Assembly: GCA_012064385.1 (NCBI GenBank)
Contig: QRDG01001863.1
Span: 1-64,000 of the forward strand
Length of the DNA: 64,000 nucleotides
Direction: 5' to 3'
DNA from: Puccinellia tenuiflora
Lineage: Eukaryota; Streptophyta; Magnoliopsida; Poales; Poaceae
The translations under genes were made by a program, and so were the position numbers. Below are positions 1 to 11,019 of the stretch, piece by piece. Every line of letters starts with the position of its first letter. Within the stretch, counting starts at the first letter, position 1. The notes beneath the pieces were generated by a model. It was not told the DNA's origin, did not search any database, and saw only the letters and a list, made by a program, of their open reading frames with translations.

Positions 1-1573
1 AGAGGTTGGAGCGTTCTGTTCATTGCTCCAAGGAAAGTAGCCGGTGCTCCTGCAAGGTCGAAAGGCATGACCTTGTATTCCCAATGGTTGGAGTGTGTTT
101 GGAAAGCCGTCTTGAACTCCTCTCCTTATGCTAGGCGTGTTTGGTGATAGCCCGCTCGTAGGTCCATCTTAGAGAACCATTGAGCACCCGCTAACTCGTC
201 TTGCAGTTCATCAATGATGGGTACAGGGTACTTGCTCACAATCGTCATGGAATTCAGAGTACGGTAATCGACACAAAGTCGCCACGTGTCGTCTTTTTTC
301 TTCACTAAGATTGCAGGTGAGGAAAACTAACTAGTGCTACGCTGGATAATGCCAGACTCCAAAAGCTCATTGACCTGCCTCTCAATTTCAGTTTTCAAAG
401 CAGGTTCGTGTCTGTACGCTCTCATGTTAACTGGCTGGGCTCCTCCATCAGAGGTATGCGGTGGTCGCAATTGCGACGAGGAGGAAGTTGTGTTGGTGCT
501 GCAAACACATCAGGGAATTGGTCCACAATCTGTTGGACTTCCTCAGGTGTGACCTCTTCCATGTGGACCATGTCGTCCAAGGCATATAAGTGGATCAAGT
601 GGGCCACTGACTGTTGCTTGCACATAGAGCGCAGTTCTGATGCAGAAATTGTTGAACACTGCAACTAATTAGAGCGATGGCCTTGCAGAGTGATAGAACC
701 CTCCTGTCCATGGATGATCAGGGTTTTAGCTACCCAGTCGATTGCAGGGTTGTGTTGCTCCAGCCAGTCCATCCCTAAAATGCATCAAATGACCCCAGAG
801 GCAAGATTTTTAGGTCTGTGGTAAACGTGTGCCCTTGAGAAAACCATTGACATGCTGGAACATATTCAGTACATTTGTGTTGTGAACCATCGGCCACTTT
901 GACACGACAAGGTTTCTGGAGTGGTGTGATGCCAGGTAACCATGCTGTCAACTGCTGATTGATGAAAGAACTGGAACTGCCCGAGTCGACCAATATGAGA
1001 ATTTCCTGTCCGTGCAGGAATGTGTGCAATTGTATAACTCCAATAAGACTCATGAATGGCAAACATCTGAAAGTACTGCTCGGCCTGAGTTTTCCAGAGG
1101 TTGGGATTGTCACCCGTGAATTGTGGGAACGGCATGGAGGGGGCATTGGCTCCGAGATTCGCCACTATGTGACTAGAAACTGTCTGCGACGCGGAGGAGC
1201 GGGCGGGCATCGGTGTCTAGAAGGAAAACGTACCCGTGACTGGAGGTACCAGCGGTGAAAACGCGTTCACCGGTGGAGGACCTCCGGAGAAGACGTTGTC
1301 GCCGTGGCCACTTGGCCCGTGGACCTCTCCAGTCGCTGGAGGTGACTGGAGGTCGGATGGGTGTGTCGCCGGTCCATCGAGCGCGCTTGTAGCAGGTAGT
1401 CGTGCTCGTTGCAGATCCGCCACCACCTCCTGGAGCTTGGTGAACCGCGCTTCTAGATCTGGGCGCCAGTTCACCAGATCGTGAAGCTGATCGGACTGTT
1501 GCGTCAGTTGCTCCGTCATGGTCTGTTGTGTGGCCAGAATCGCGTCAGATCGTGTGGCCGCGTTCTGGTCCAT
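1..1573 (-). pseudogene. gag-pol remnant of gypsy element
   Basis: Three consecutive minus-strand pieces can be read. At 1573-1217 is a gag N-terminus with a Gln-rich coiled segment (TQQSDQLHDLVNW). At 1210-1040 is a gag core (FPQFTGDNPNLWKTQAEQYF). At about 1030-775 is an aspartic protease with ILVDSGSSSSFI, in which DSG is the catalytic triad. Gag runs almost directly into protease in another frame, so most of gag, including any zinc knuckle, is deleted. The pol linker follows at 664-422 (QQIVDQFPDVFAAP), then RT with WRLCVDYRTLNS and FSKMDLRAGYHQ between 420 and 130. An in-frame TAG near 330, further stops and the gag deletion make it non-functional. Confidence 0.85.
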
Positions 1574-1693
1574 CGGTCCAGATACTCACGGAGAGCTGGA
1601 TCCATGGTGGCTAGAAGGTGAGCACGATCTGATGTTCGCTTGCGAGTTTCCAGCCTGAACTTCGTGTGGAGGCCGGATTGGATCTAGCGGCAA

Positions 1694-1703
1694 TCTGATA
1701 CCA
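1694..1703 (-). other. Primer-binding site, initiator tRNA-Met type
   Basis: The minus strand reads TGGTATCAGA, complementary to the 3' end of plant initiator tRNA-Met, where minus-strand DNA synthesis would be primed. It lies between the LTR and gag as expected. Confidence 0.75.
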
Positions 1704-1704
1704 G

Positions 1705-2034
1705 ATATAGGGTACCACTAGGTAGACTATTCTCTCTACTACGGATGGCAATAATATCTGGGTTACACCGGATTCTCGAGAGACAAGTAGCTAGGTATTA
1801 CAAGGAAGACAAGCTTCCGCCGCCGCCATTCTTTGCCTTGATCCCGAGGATGCTCTTCTGGAAAGAGGTAGGTGGAGCTTTGTAGTGACAGGCGTGGCAG
1901 GGTTTGCTCACTTGCTCCACTCCGGGCCCAGGTAGCGCCTGTTGGGCTGGACCAGGCGCTTGGGCCGGGCTTGCCTCCGTGTTACGCCCATCTCGTTGTC
2001 CTCCCTCTGTCCCGTGGAAGTAGGGGTCCTGACA
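1705..2034 (-). repeat. 5' LTR of the gypsy element
   Basis: On the minus strand the LTR opens with TGTCAGGACCCC at 2034, a common start for Triticeae gypsy LTRs, and ends just before the primer-binding site near 1705. Its 3' end reads CCTATATC rather than the expected ...CA, so that boundary is uncertain by a few bases. Confidence 0.65.
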
Positions 2035-2345
2035 CTTACATTCCCCAAAAGTTAACATCCGATCAGCTACCCTCTCAAGTCTCAACGTCAGGGTTCCTCT
2101 CTGTGTCATCCTGATGAAGGTGGCTCAGTGGACTGAATGTCATTTCCATGTAGAAAGAGCATGATTATGCATTTCCTCGTAGTGGGACACGTACTCAACC
2201 CCATTTTCTTCTCTATTGCCTGTGGCACTATCTTTTCTTGCAACACTATTTTTTCTCTTGTTGCGATCCTCATCATCTACAACCATTGGTACCTGGATCA
2301 TTAGTGACTTGCGCTTCAGCAGCGAGTACACATAATCATGTTCAA
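2035..2345 (-). pseudogene. Scrambled partial copy of the FAR1-domain gene (copy A)
   Basis: The stretch 2036-2150 matches coding sequence around 14,010-14,120 of the FAR1-domain gene (ERVADRMLTFGEC against ERVADLMLTFGDC). About 2,150-2,200 matches a segment near 14,440-14,480, and 2,205-2,340 matches the C-terminal coding region near 13,110-13,245. The pieces are joined out of order with internal parts missing, so this is a rearranged pseudogene. The gypsy element interrupts its upstream side. Confidence 0.7.
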
Positions 2346-3320
2346 TTTACAATCCATGTGCACTCGTAACACTATAATTAAGGCATTCCAAAAGTTGGGC
2401 TCCCTTGTCCTTGAGAAGTACAAACTCATTCAATGACATCTGCTTGCTCCTTCACTTCCTCTTGGTTTATATGCGCCGGGTTGCAGTCAGTTTGCTCACG
2501 TACAGAAGAAAGAAAGGAAGACATGTAGCGTAGAAGTAGTAGGGTCTTGAGATGTCCAAATTCTTATTGTGTCCCGCCAAACAGTTCTTCTTTTAAGTTG
2601 AGGAATTGAGCCTCATAACATTAACAACGTGCTCTAGCTAGTGGTTCAGTTTTCTCCCTGTCCCTTAAAAATTCAGTGACTTTGTAGCATGCCATAGTCG
2701 TACGACGACAAAGCAGGCGTGCTTTGATCTTTAACACAAACTAATACTTGCATCCATGTTGGATGTTCTTGGAATGAGCGGCACCAGGAATGTCAGCCGA
2801 ACGATAGAGCGTAGACGTTCTACGCGGGAGGTGATTCTACGTGCAACGGAGGTCAACATTACCACGAAGTGGTAATTTTTTTGTTGCTGTGACAAGTTTT
2901 GCACTTGGGAGTAGAATTCAGAACATAACACACAAAAGAAAAACTACCCAAGGCCCTGAACATGTTTTGGTATGATAAATATAAACATAGGGTCAATTGT
3001 GACCTCGTCGCTCTTGCTATCTTGAAGACGGAAGATCGGTTTGTGGGAAAGAGGATTGCGTGTGTTACGTTTTACACAGAATTCCATCATGAGTACAAAT
3101 CTCACATTAATATTGAGCTATAAATTTTGTTTTCCAGATAACCTTTACTGGACAGAACCTCTTTAGGGATGAGGCATATTAAAACTTCACTCTTGCAGCA
3201 AAAACCTTACACCAGCTTATAATCTAAAGTACAATGTGGTTAGTTAAGAATCCATGAATCTTTATATGTTAAGAAAAACTAATATCTGAACATTTACTTG
3301 GCAACAAGACGCAGATAGAT
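2346..3320. repeat. Flank of the FAR1-type copies, duplicated
   Basis: No gene is seen. About 2,346-2,880 resembles 3,580-3,970 plus 5,989 onward (shared motifs include TTTATATGCGCCG and GGAATGAGCGGCACCAGGAAT). About 2,930-3,320 resembles 12,430-12,990, the 3' flank of the intact FAR1-domain gene. The segment is therefore part of a local duplication. Confidence 0.6.
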
Positions 3321-3329
3321 TGATGGACC

Positions 3330-3600
3330 ACATGATCGCCTCAGAGGGTTGCAAGTCACATGCATGCTTTCGTGGTCGCCCCAAGCATAGGATTGATTGT
3401 GCCTTTGACGTTATTGCTGACGGGCTTCCGACACGTGGTCACCACCATTTTCTTTCCATTGCCTCTGGCACTCTCATCTGCGACGCCATTTCCTCTGTTG
3501 CTACAATTCTCATCCTCACCACCCTCATCGGTACTTAGATCATCATCGGCGTGCACTTGAACATCGAGTAACAGATAAGCCTATTCAATTTATGATGCAT
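3330..3600 (-). pseudogene. Second partial copy of the FAR1-domain gene 3' end (copy B)
   Basis: The minus strand encodes a degenerate version of the last ~75 residues of the protein at 13,022-15,689: GGEDENCSNRGNGVADES against GGEDEDRNNRENGVARDES, then a basic tail. Everything upstream of the C-terminal region is absent. It shows that the 3' part of this gene was duplicated locally at least twice. Confidence 0.65.
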
Positions 3601-4380
3601 GTGCACCTGTAAGACTATAATTGGAACATCCCATTAGCTGTGCTCCATTGTCCCTCACAAGTACAACACATTCAATGTCAACTGTTTGCTGCCTTCACTT
3701 CCGTTTAGTTTATATGCGCCGTGTTGCCATCCAGTTTGCTCATGTATTCCTCTAGCAACAGTAGAAACAAAAGTAGGAGACATATAGTGTAGAAGTAGTA
3801 GGGGCTTTGGGAGGCCAGAAGAATTGCAGTGATCGTAGCACTTCCTTTAGATCGTGGCCTTGAGCCGCGTAGCACCAACAACGTGGGAGCAAGTGGTATG
3901 AGCGGCAAAGCAGGCGCGCATAGATCCTTAACACAAGAACCGATCCTTGCATCGGTATTGAATTTCTCAGAGGCCTCGTTCGGTTGCATGGGATCTGATC
4001 CCCCAGTGGGTCCAACCCCTGCAGGGATTGGGTGAACCCGGCTTCTCACCCCAATCCCGCAGATCCCTCTCCCCATGTTTCCTTGTTTACCGGCCGCTCA
4101 TTCGGTTAATCCCTGCATGCAGTGCAGCGCACAAGATAATCACATGTTGTGCAGCAGCAAGCAAGAGCAGCTCCAAGCAGCACGCATCAGAGACAAACTG
4201 ACAGGAAAAAACTGTAACTTTGAATCTAAATTATAAAAGCATCAGAGACATACAAACAGCAGCTCCAAACAGGCAGCAAGAATCAAATACACACAAAACA
4301 TATGTGTCTCAAAATACTCTTTGATTATTTCAAGCTAAAGTCATTTTGTTTTCAGAAAACGTCTGACGCAACAACTAACA

Positions 4381-4513
4381 AAGTTGAATGACATATGTGG
4401 TGTTTCCGCCGTAAAGCACACACAAATTGATCGCCGCGGCACCCTTGTCTTTCTTCTGAAGCTTTCTTGTGTAGAACTCTAGTTCTTTGCCCTCCAAAAT
4501 TATACCTATAATT
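4381..4513 (-). pseudogene. Exon-like C-terminal coding segment inside the TIR element
   Basis: On the minus strand, after an acceptor-like ATTATAG, an open frame runs to a stop: it contains LEGKELEFYTRKLQKKDKG and NLCVLYGGNTTYVIQLC, then TAG. It looks like a genuine last exon, but I do not recognise the protein. Being inside a TIR element it may be a captured gene fragment; alternatively it is a small resident gene whose first exon lies at 5.66-5.87 kb. Confidence 0.35.
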
Positions 4514-5662
4514 TAGAGAAAAATGTAAATATGTGATAATTAGAAAGATCCTACTACTTCAAGTAATATATATCATCTACACAATTAGAACATATGGGAG
4601 GTCCTAAAACAGAGCCAAAAAAATCAACCGTATGAAGAGTAGCAGCTTAGCCAAAACAAAAATATTGGAATCACCACAAGTTAGTGTTACAGCCAGAGAA
4701 ACATGTAAAGATTCGACTTTACCATCACGAAATAGTTATCAGCTCACTATGCATCAAGTTTGCTCAAATTTAGCTTGCAAGACTTGCTTTATCTATGAGC
4801 ACTGGAGAAAGCAATCTCAAAGGAAGTCTGTTATGAACACAGCATAACAGACTTTCTGTTTAAGTGCTCAATCTGTTTTGTACTACCAGTCCAAGGTAAA
4901 CTGACTTTCTAACTCAAAACATGCAAGGACTGCAATCTGTACAGCTAGAACCTGAGTATTAAAGTTAACAAATGGTCCTGGTTTAATCATCTACTCCTAG
5001 AACCACATTAGAAATAAATCACTTGACCATAAGAGTAATTTCATGTCATGCCAAAATCATAGAGAAGACATGTTCAGGTTCAGCCCTTTTAACTAGCTGA
5101 TTGCAAGAAAGATCTAATCAAAAGTACTACAGTTAATAGTTGATTTGTTTTATGCACTACAGCATGTTACAGCTAGCTATTTAATTTCATAAGGCATATA
5201 TATAAGCTAGCAAGTGACAGCTAGATATTTAAATTCCATTACTGGAGTTGTCAAGGAAAAATTGCAAACGGAAATTAAATTCCATTTATGAAAGATGGTG
5301 CCTGTAAAAAAGATGTTACAGGATAGACCTTACTGTCCAACTAACTACATCTTCAGTAAGTAAAAGTTTTTCTTCCGACGGGCTGCATCGAGGTTTATCT
5401 TTCATCAGCTACATAAAATAAACAAAACCTAAATCTATATAAACATTATTCCATGCTAAAGCTAGCAAGCATTCACATAGTTCATCAGCTGTAACAATTA
5501 GGCTGACGAACTACTAGCTCGGAAAGAACCCCTCATCTCCAGGTCGGAATCCATGGCAGCAACCTGCCACTACTAGCTCGGCAAGAACCCTCATCTCCAG
5601 GTCGGAATCCAAGAACCCTAGATTTTGGGGTAGGAGAAGAGGGGTGAAGGAAGAGGAGCTTA

Positions 5663-5865
5663 CCGGCGAGATGCTTTCGTCGCGAGGGAGGGACGCTGGA
5701 GATGCGGAGGCGCCGTGACCGTCGCCGCTGAGCTCGCCGCCGAGTTCGCCTCCGTGTGTGATGTCGCCGCCTCGCTCGGGATTCCTTCCACGGGTTGGGA
5801 GACGATTTTCTTTTCCCCCGTGGAACAGAGGGGATCGGCAGGGTTTGGGACGGAGTAACTTCCAC
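5663..5865 (-). other. GC-rich first-exon-like segment
   Basis: The minus-strand sequence is GC-rich with an open Ala/Ser/Thr/Arg-rich reading frame that ends at CTCGCCG|GTAAGC, a good donor site. This is typical of the first exon of a cereal gene. It is in the same orientation as the exon at 4,381-4,513 and could belong with it. Just below it, a ~40-bp unit is directly repeated at about 5,513-5,553 and 5,570-5,610. Confidence 0.35.
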
Positions 5866-5988
5866 GCCGGGTGTAACCGAACGCCGAATTATTGGTGGGC
5901 CGGTATCAAACCCGAAAGGACCGATACACGGAGGTTAGCCGGTATTGGGCCGCATTATACGCCGGTGTGGGAGTAACCCAACAAGCCC

Positions 5989-7230
5989 GGAATGAGCGGC
6001 ACCAGGAATGTGAGCCGAACAACAGGGAAACGACGAGCAACATGGGTTGATCAGCGTGAAAGAGTGTCTACGATTTGATGACACTGCATAGAGCTGAACG
6101 CTTAGAAAGGACTGAGCTCACCGGGAAGCATGCGGAGCAGTTAGCTCCAGCATTTTGTGTCTACGCTCAATAAATTCCATGTACTACGTTGATCAATTCG
6201 ATTGAACACCACTTTTGGGTGTGGGATCTCGAAGTTATGAACTTTTTACTGGTCCACTACTCTCCTTTTTTTTTTGACACCTTTCACTTTTCTTAGAATT
6301 CTCTACCGTACTTGATGCTAGCGGTGATAGTGTTCAACGGTTTCAAGATGCACCCCTACGGTCTGCATTCGATGGATGACCAACCGACCTAATGAGCACA
6401 GGTCGGCAGTGCCACCATACGTAGGAATTGTTTGAAGCAACTAGATGACCGGTTGCGCTGATTGACGCAAATATCGGGTTTTTGCTATAATTTGTTTTCA
6501 TAAGAAAAGATTTATTTTTTGTTTACACTGTACCTACTTGCGAATCAGGCAAGGTAACACGAAATATAGTCTTATACTCTTAATTAATGTAATACTGGGT
6601 GTAGTGTATTTAGAGTGGCCATAAGTAGAAATATAACTCCTTTTCTTGCGTGCTGTATTAGAAGTTGGTCATAGATGGCAACATCCCTCTCATGGAACTA
6701 TGAAAGTTCAAAGCTAAGGCAGGAAAGTAAACAGAGGCATGAAAGTTCACCTCTTGTTTAAAAATAGCTTTGGAAGAAAGATCAAGCCACTCCTCTCTGG
6801 CTTGGGGGAGATTTCACAGTGATAATGTTTAAAATTAAAACATCTAAATTCCTCTTGAGGCTACATAGTAATTTTTGTGTATTCCTTGTTTTGATCCCTA
6901 ACCTAAACATTAGGTTTCCCAGTAACTTGGGTTTTTCTGAGTGCAAATTGCACTTTTCACATACGCTTGAAGCTTTCCTTTTCATGTATTCAGCTGATTG
7001 TGCCTGAAGTGTCAAAAGTACAAGCAGCAGTATAAGTTTCAAACTCCAAAGTTTGAAAGATCAAATAGAAGATTCACTGTTCTGACTTGAAAAACTAAGC
7101 CTCAGGCAGTATATTACGTCACTACAATGAATAATGACTAAACGTGTATTCTCTCTTCCATTTAAGTCATTTCTCCAATTAAAGCAGGATCAGTATCCCA
7201 GCATTTTATTTACACTTTTCATGGCATTAC
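5989..7230. other. No gene recognised
   Basis: The first ~60 bases continue the duplicated flank interrupted at 3,971. The rest has no supported coding frame, RNA gene or element end. Confidence 0.5.
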
Positions 7231-7234
7231 AGAA

Positions 7235-7369
7235 CTAACCAGAACGCTGTGCAGATAATGACTTGGCCAAGTTTTGGAGTCCTCTTAAATCACTGATCTT
7301 GTTCTTCAGAATCGAATTAGTAGATTCCAAGTGGCTGGGATGAATATGCACAAGAGCATTTACAAAAGC
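7235..7369 (-). CDS. Exon-like C-terminal coding segment, unidentified
   Basis: After TTTTAG at 7,371-7,370 a 44-codon frame runs to TAG: it begins AFVNALVHIHPSHLESTNS, then ILKNKISDLRGLQNLAKSL, and ends SAQRSG. The composition and clean acceptor suggest a true terminal exon with an amphipathic helix. It is not in phase with the nearest obvious donor at 7,711, so it may be a separate fragment, an alternative end or part of a pseudogene. I do not recognise the family. Confidence 0.4.
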   Translation of the reverse strand, partial: AFVNALVHIHPSHLESTNSILKNKISDLRGLQNLAKSLSAQRSG

Positions 7370-7702
7370 CTAAAAGTACATGAAGAAGCGGTAAGAAATA
7401 TATAACAGATGAGACAGAGACTAACAAATCAGGAGTTCATACAAGATATAAAGTCACAATTCTAGCGGCACAACACCCTTCTCCAGCAAAGTTAACCACA
7501 AAGAGCTGATAAGATTGACATGCTAACTGTAATATAGTCGCAAGTGGTACTGATCAGACAGTATCCACTATCCAGTACGATATAGCAGATAATGGATTGA
7601 GACAAAACACCCAGAGCAATGTTGTTCTCCAGAACGTTCTATTCTTATATGTGCTCAGTTGTACAAAGCACAAACAAAGGTACTATAAATATCACACAGT
7701 CA

Positions 7703-9496
7703 TCAAACACCTTTCATCACTTCATTCAAGCATGTCCTAATAGGGATGCTTTTCCATTTGAATAACTTGGTCGGTTTCACTTTATCCTTGAAACTACTCT
7801 TGGGGTACTGAAATGTTCAATATAAGAGGAAGGACGCATGATATTACTATGTCCTGGCAGAAATATTCTAAACACTTTCTACCAGAATTACGCGATCAGT
7901 TTTTGTCATGTCAAAAGTATACCAGATCACCAGTTTTATTATGAGAGTAAAATAATTCTTACATATAAAATCAGTTCATCAGATTAACAGAATCATTTCC
8001 AGTATATATCTAATGTTTGAGCGACATAGCAATGTAAAATAGTAAGAGAAGAATGCAGATAAGCATCTTCTAGACCTTAAGGGATCAAGCTACAGAACCT
8101 ACTGCATGATTTATAAGCCGCTACAAGTGTTCGATCTCTCTACCATAACATTGTTGATTTGTATTCTTGACCAACATCCTGGACCATTAGTACTACCAGT
8201 ACGGCAGCACATGATGCTTGAGAGTCCAAGCGTAGTAGCTCTAGATTTAACCTTTTGAACAAAGCTAGAAGCCTAGAACAAGTGGAAGTGGAAGTGGAAG
8301 AGGAAGTGGAAGTGGAGTCATTTTAATTGGGTAGGGGTTATAATTTAAACTATCAAGCCTATCTGTGGAAGTGGAGTCATTTTAATTAGGTAGGGGTTAT
8401 AATTTATAAGTTATAACCATATTGAGAAGAATCACCAATACACTGAATATAACATGCAAGCAACACCAATACCTTACTATCGGAGGATATATTCAAGCAC
8501 CAACCAATATAGGACAAGTGAAGACACACTACAGCTCAATCGGACTGTGGATTACCTCGGAAGCAACGGTGTAGAATCCATTATCAAGAGAGCCATGTGC
8601 AAAGGTTAACCATTCTTCACTTCATCTATCACATGCAGATGTGGGATCATCGGAGTTTTTGGCCTCTCGCAGAACCAGCGCTTCATATCTTGTAGCAAGG
8701 CAGCTCTAGCAGTAAAAGTTAGCAGAATTAGTGAAGTGACAGAGAACAACACGAAACACACTCGTTTACTATCCATTTATCAAGTTAAGATTTCACTGTG
8801 AACTCTCAAGAAAAATAATAAAAACGCATCATGATTACTAAAAGCGCTGTGCTGGTTTCTCTGTACTGACCAGAAGCACTGGAACTGCATCATTAATCGA
8901 ATCCTGAAACTGCATCCCAAACCACACGTGCCGCAGCAGGCTCCTATACTGAATCGAAGGACTGAAACTGCATCACAACTCACATATGCCGCAACGCTTC
9001 TGTAAAAGGACTGAAACTGCGACCCAAATTGTCACTCATCAGAATCTATTGGAAACTAATAAAGCTTCGAAGGCAAAGAGGGTAATTACCTCATGAACAA
9101 GTTGTGTTTTTCTCTCCATGATTCCTCGTTGCTCAGGACATGAGTTTGTGTCCACATCCTCATATGCGTCTCTTTGTGAATTCATTTGCTTTTCCTCCTG
9201 CAAGTAGAGCAAGATATCATACTTCCTATATATTGTATTACATATCCACTTGTAGGTTCCCAATGTTGACAAACTCTTAGTATCATGCCACAATACTGAC
9301 AATAATACAGATTCACAAGATGAAGAATTGTAATTATGTAACAATAGAAATAAGGGCAGATTGAAAAGATGAAGAATTAATGGGAGAAGCTCACCTTGGC
9401 ATCTTGACTGACGACCACCGCATCCCAAGCGGTGCTTGTGTTCTTCAACGCTACTCCCGGCGCCTGCCACGCTGGTCCACCACACGCTTCGCTCAT
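7703..9496 (-). pseudogene. Unidentified multi-exon gene with one in-frame stop
   Basis: Four minus-strand segments join in phase 0 with GT-AG borders. Exon 1 is 9,496-9,395 (ATG; MSEACGGPAWQAPG..., 34 codons, donor GTGAGC). Exon 2 is 9,197-9,090 (acceptor TTGCAG, EEKQMNSQRDAYEDVDTN..., 36 codons, donor GTAATT). Exon 3 is 8,705-8,556 (50 codons, donor GTAATC). Exon 4 is 7,807-7,703 (acceptor TTTCAG, YPKSSFKDKVKPTKLFKW..., 34 codons to TGA). Exon 3 holds a TGA at codon 28 (8,624-8,622), but the frame stays open afterwards (SEEWLTFAHGSLDNGFYT). Either this is a pseudogene of a ~154-residue protein, or a ~97-residue product, or exon 3 is mis-modelled. No known domain was recognised. Confidence 0.4.
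8280..8420. repeat. Short tandem repeats
   Basis: A hexamer run of GGAAGT type at about 8,283-8,316 is followed by two copies of a ~47-bp unit containing GTGGAGTCATTTTAATT and GTAGGGGTTATAATTTA. Confidence 0.7.
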
Positions 9497-9787
9497 CGTC
9501 GCACGCCTCGCTCGAGCCGGAGCAAAATCAACATTAACCAACATGAGGACCTACAAAGGAGAAGATGGCATTGCATTTCTGCAAGTTAATATTTGGCGTG
9601 CTCAAGTTGATTCTTCTCCCTCCTATGATGTACCAGCCATGGAAAATATGAACACAAATCCTGCTTGTTATCGCCATTGGTAAAAATCTTATATGGTTCT
9701 AGAGTGATGAGAAAATGTCAGGGCCCGGGAAGAACAGGTATGCACAGTATTGTGTGAATCAACATATGGGAGGCAGAAGCTAATTAC

Positions 9788-9867
9788 CTTGTTATCATAC
9801 ATGTCGAGCTCAAGCAACTCCTTAACAGTCTAACCAAATTAACTTGTGCATCAACTTCAGCAGCAGT
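9788..9867 (-). other. Exon-like segment, unidentified
   Basis: It is bounded by CCCAG and AACAAG|GTAATTAG on the minus strand. One frame reads TAAEVDAQVNLV and another TVKELLELDMYDNK. The two apparently authentic pieces lie in different frames, suggesting a small indel. Its relation to the neighbouring exon series is unknown. Confidence 0.3.
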
Positions 9868-10139
9868 CTGGGCAAGTAAACATATGCTCTCAATAGGAGA
9901 AAACAGAGGACAAACAAATATATAGTCCTTTTATTCTCAAGCATGGTGCTACATCCCAAGCTACACTTGTTCTTTTAGGCTTTTGTCAATGCTCTTGTGT
10001 CCAGGCTTTTGTTAAATGCTCTTGTGCCCAGACTTCAGATGATTTATCCTATTCAACAGAAGTATATAAGCATCATTAGAATTCACATGAACTGTATATG
10101 GGTACATGAAAAATGAATACCAATGAAATAGCTCAACTA

Positions 10140-10430
10140 TCTAACTAATACCAATAAAAGAAGATGCAGACGACTTTAACAATGTTAAAGACTCAGTTGG
10201 ATCACTCATTTTAGAAACATGCTTAGACAACCAACCACTTTTCTGATCACCCAAACTCCCAAAGGTACAGTTATATATGGAACCATCTTATCAAGTTGAG
10301 CAGCAGCAAACCACGAATATAGAGTAGTCAGTGTGCACTCTCGCATGTGCTTCTTATTGCCACCAATACACTTCAGCATGATTGCACAATACCCTACATT
10401 GGGACATAAAGTTGCAGTTATCATGGGTGC
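10140..10430 (-). pseudogene. MOR1/XMAP215-family TOG-array fragment, frameshifted
   Basis: The minus strand reads LKCIGGNKKHMRECTLTTL then FAAAQLDKMVPYITVPLG. These match my memory of the plant microtubule-associated protein MOR1 (XMAP215/Dis1 family), where a TOG domain contains GDNKKHMRECTL and LDKMVPYI. After PLG the frame shifts, and a second frame continues GDQKSG-WLSKHVSKMSDP. About nine family residues (AEGRKDLFD-like) are missing between the G and W. A further LTLLKSSASS matches the next segment of the family, then a stop. Only one short part of a ~2,000-residue protein is present, so this is a gene fragment. MOR1 itself promotes cortical microtubule assembly. Confidence 0.65.
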
Positions 10431-11019
10431 AAAACAACAGAACTAATAAGTGCATAAAAACAAATGTAAGCTTGTCTTTTGTACAGAAGGTCCCATCGCA
10501 GATGCAAGACCACTAATCTTTGATAAGGTGCCATCACTAAATTTTTTACTGTCATTAAGGCAATCTCTTAGCACAGTGAACAGGATACGATAAATATTTG
10601 AATAGCCAAAGATTAAACAATGTTATGTCAAGATTTCCTAGATTTGGTATGGCAACAACGCATGAGAAGTAAAAAACAAATCAAAGCTTATTATGCCAGT
10701 CCAAATAAGATAAAGAACAAAACAGGAGCACAAGATAATCGCTAACCATCATGGGGCTATTTCCATACAGTGCTCTTTAGCTAGTAATTTATCACTGTTT
10801 AATAATTTAATCTTTTTTCCATCTCTTCCAAATGTATAGCAGAAGTTCCTAGCTTTAGTCCTGTTATATTAGTATAACAAAAGCAGAAATGTTTCTAAAT
10901 GACAAGGTACATTTTAATACTTTTTAAGTCCAACAAAGGGTACCATCTGGACGAAGAGAAACTCAAACAACACAAATGCCTAAACTGAGCGCACATCTAA
11001 ACTCAAGTTCAGAACATAC

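Larger units (their letters stand above)
1..2034 (-). mobile_element. Ty3/gypsy LTR retrotransposon, 5' part, decayed
   Basis: Read on the minus strand, the order is LTR (about 2034-1705), primer-binding site (1703-1694), gag, protease, then the start of reverse transcriptase, which runs off the window edge. The order gag-PR-RT with RT directly after protease fits the Ty3/gypsy superfamily. The element has entered a copy of the FAR1-type gene: sequence above 2035 matches the coding region near 14.0 kb. Because the other end lies outside the window, the target-site duplication cannot be checked. Confidence 0.85.
3972..5988. mobile_element. ~2.0 kb TIR element splitting duplicated flank
   Basis: Compared with the paralogous stretch at about 2,740-2,790, the sequence at 3,971 is interrupted and resumes at 5,989 with GGAATGAGCGGCACCAGGAAT. 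The inserted DNA begins GGCCTCGTTCGGTT and ends AACCCAACAAGCCC, terminal inverted repeats agreeing at 11 of 14 positions, like grass PIF/Harbinger-type elements. A clear target-site duplication is not visible, so the superfamily is inferred. It carries exon-like sequence at both ends (see 4,381-4,513 and 5,663-5,865). Confidence 0.55.
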
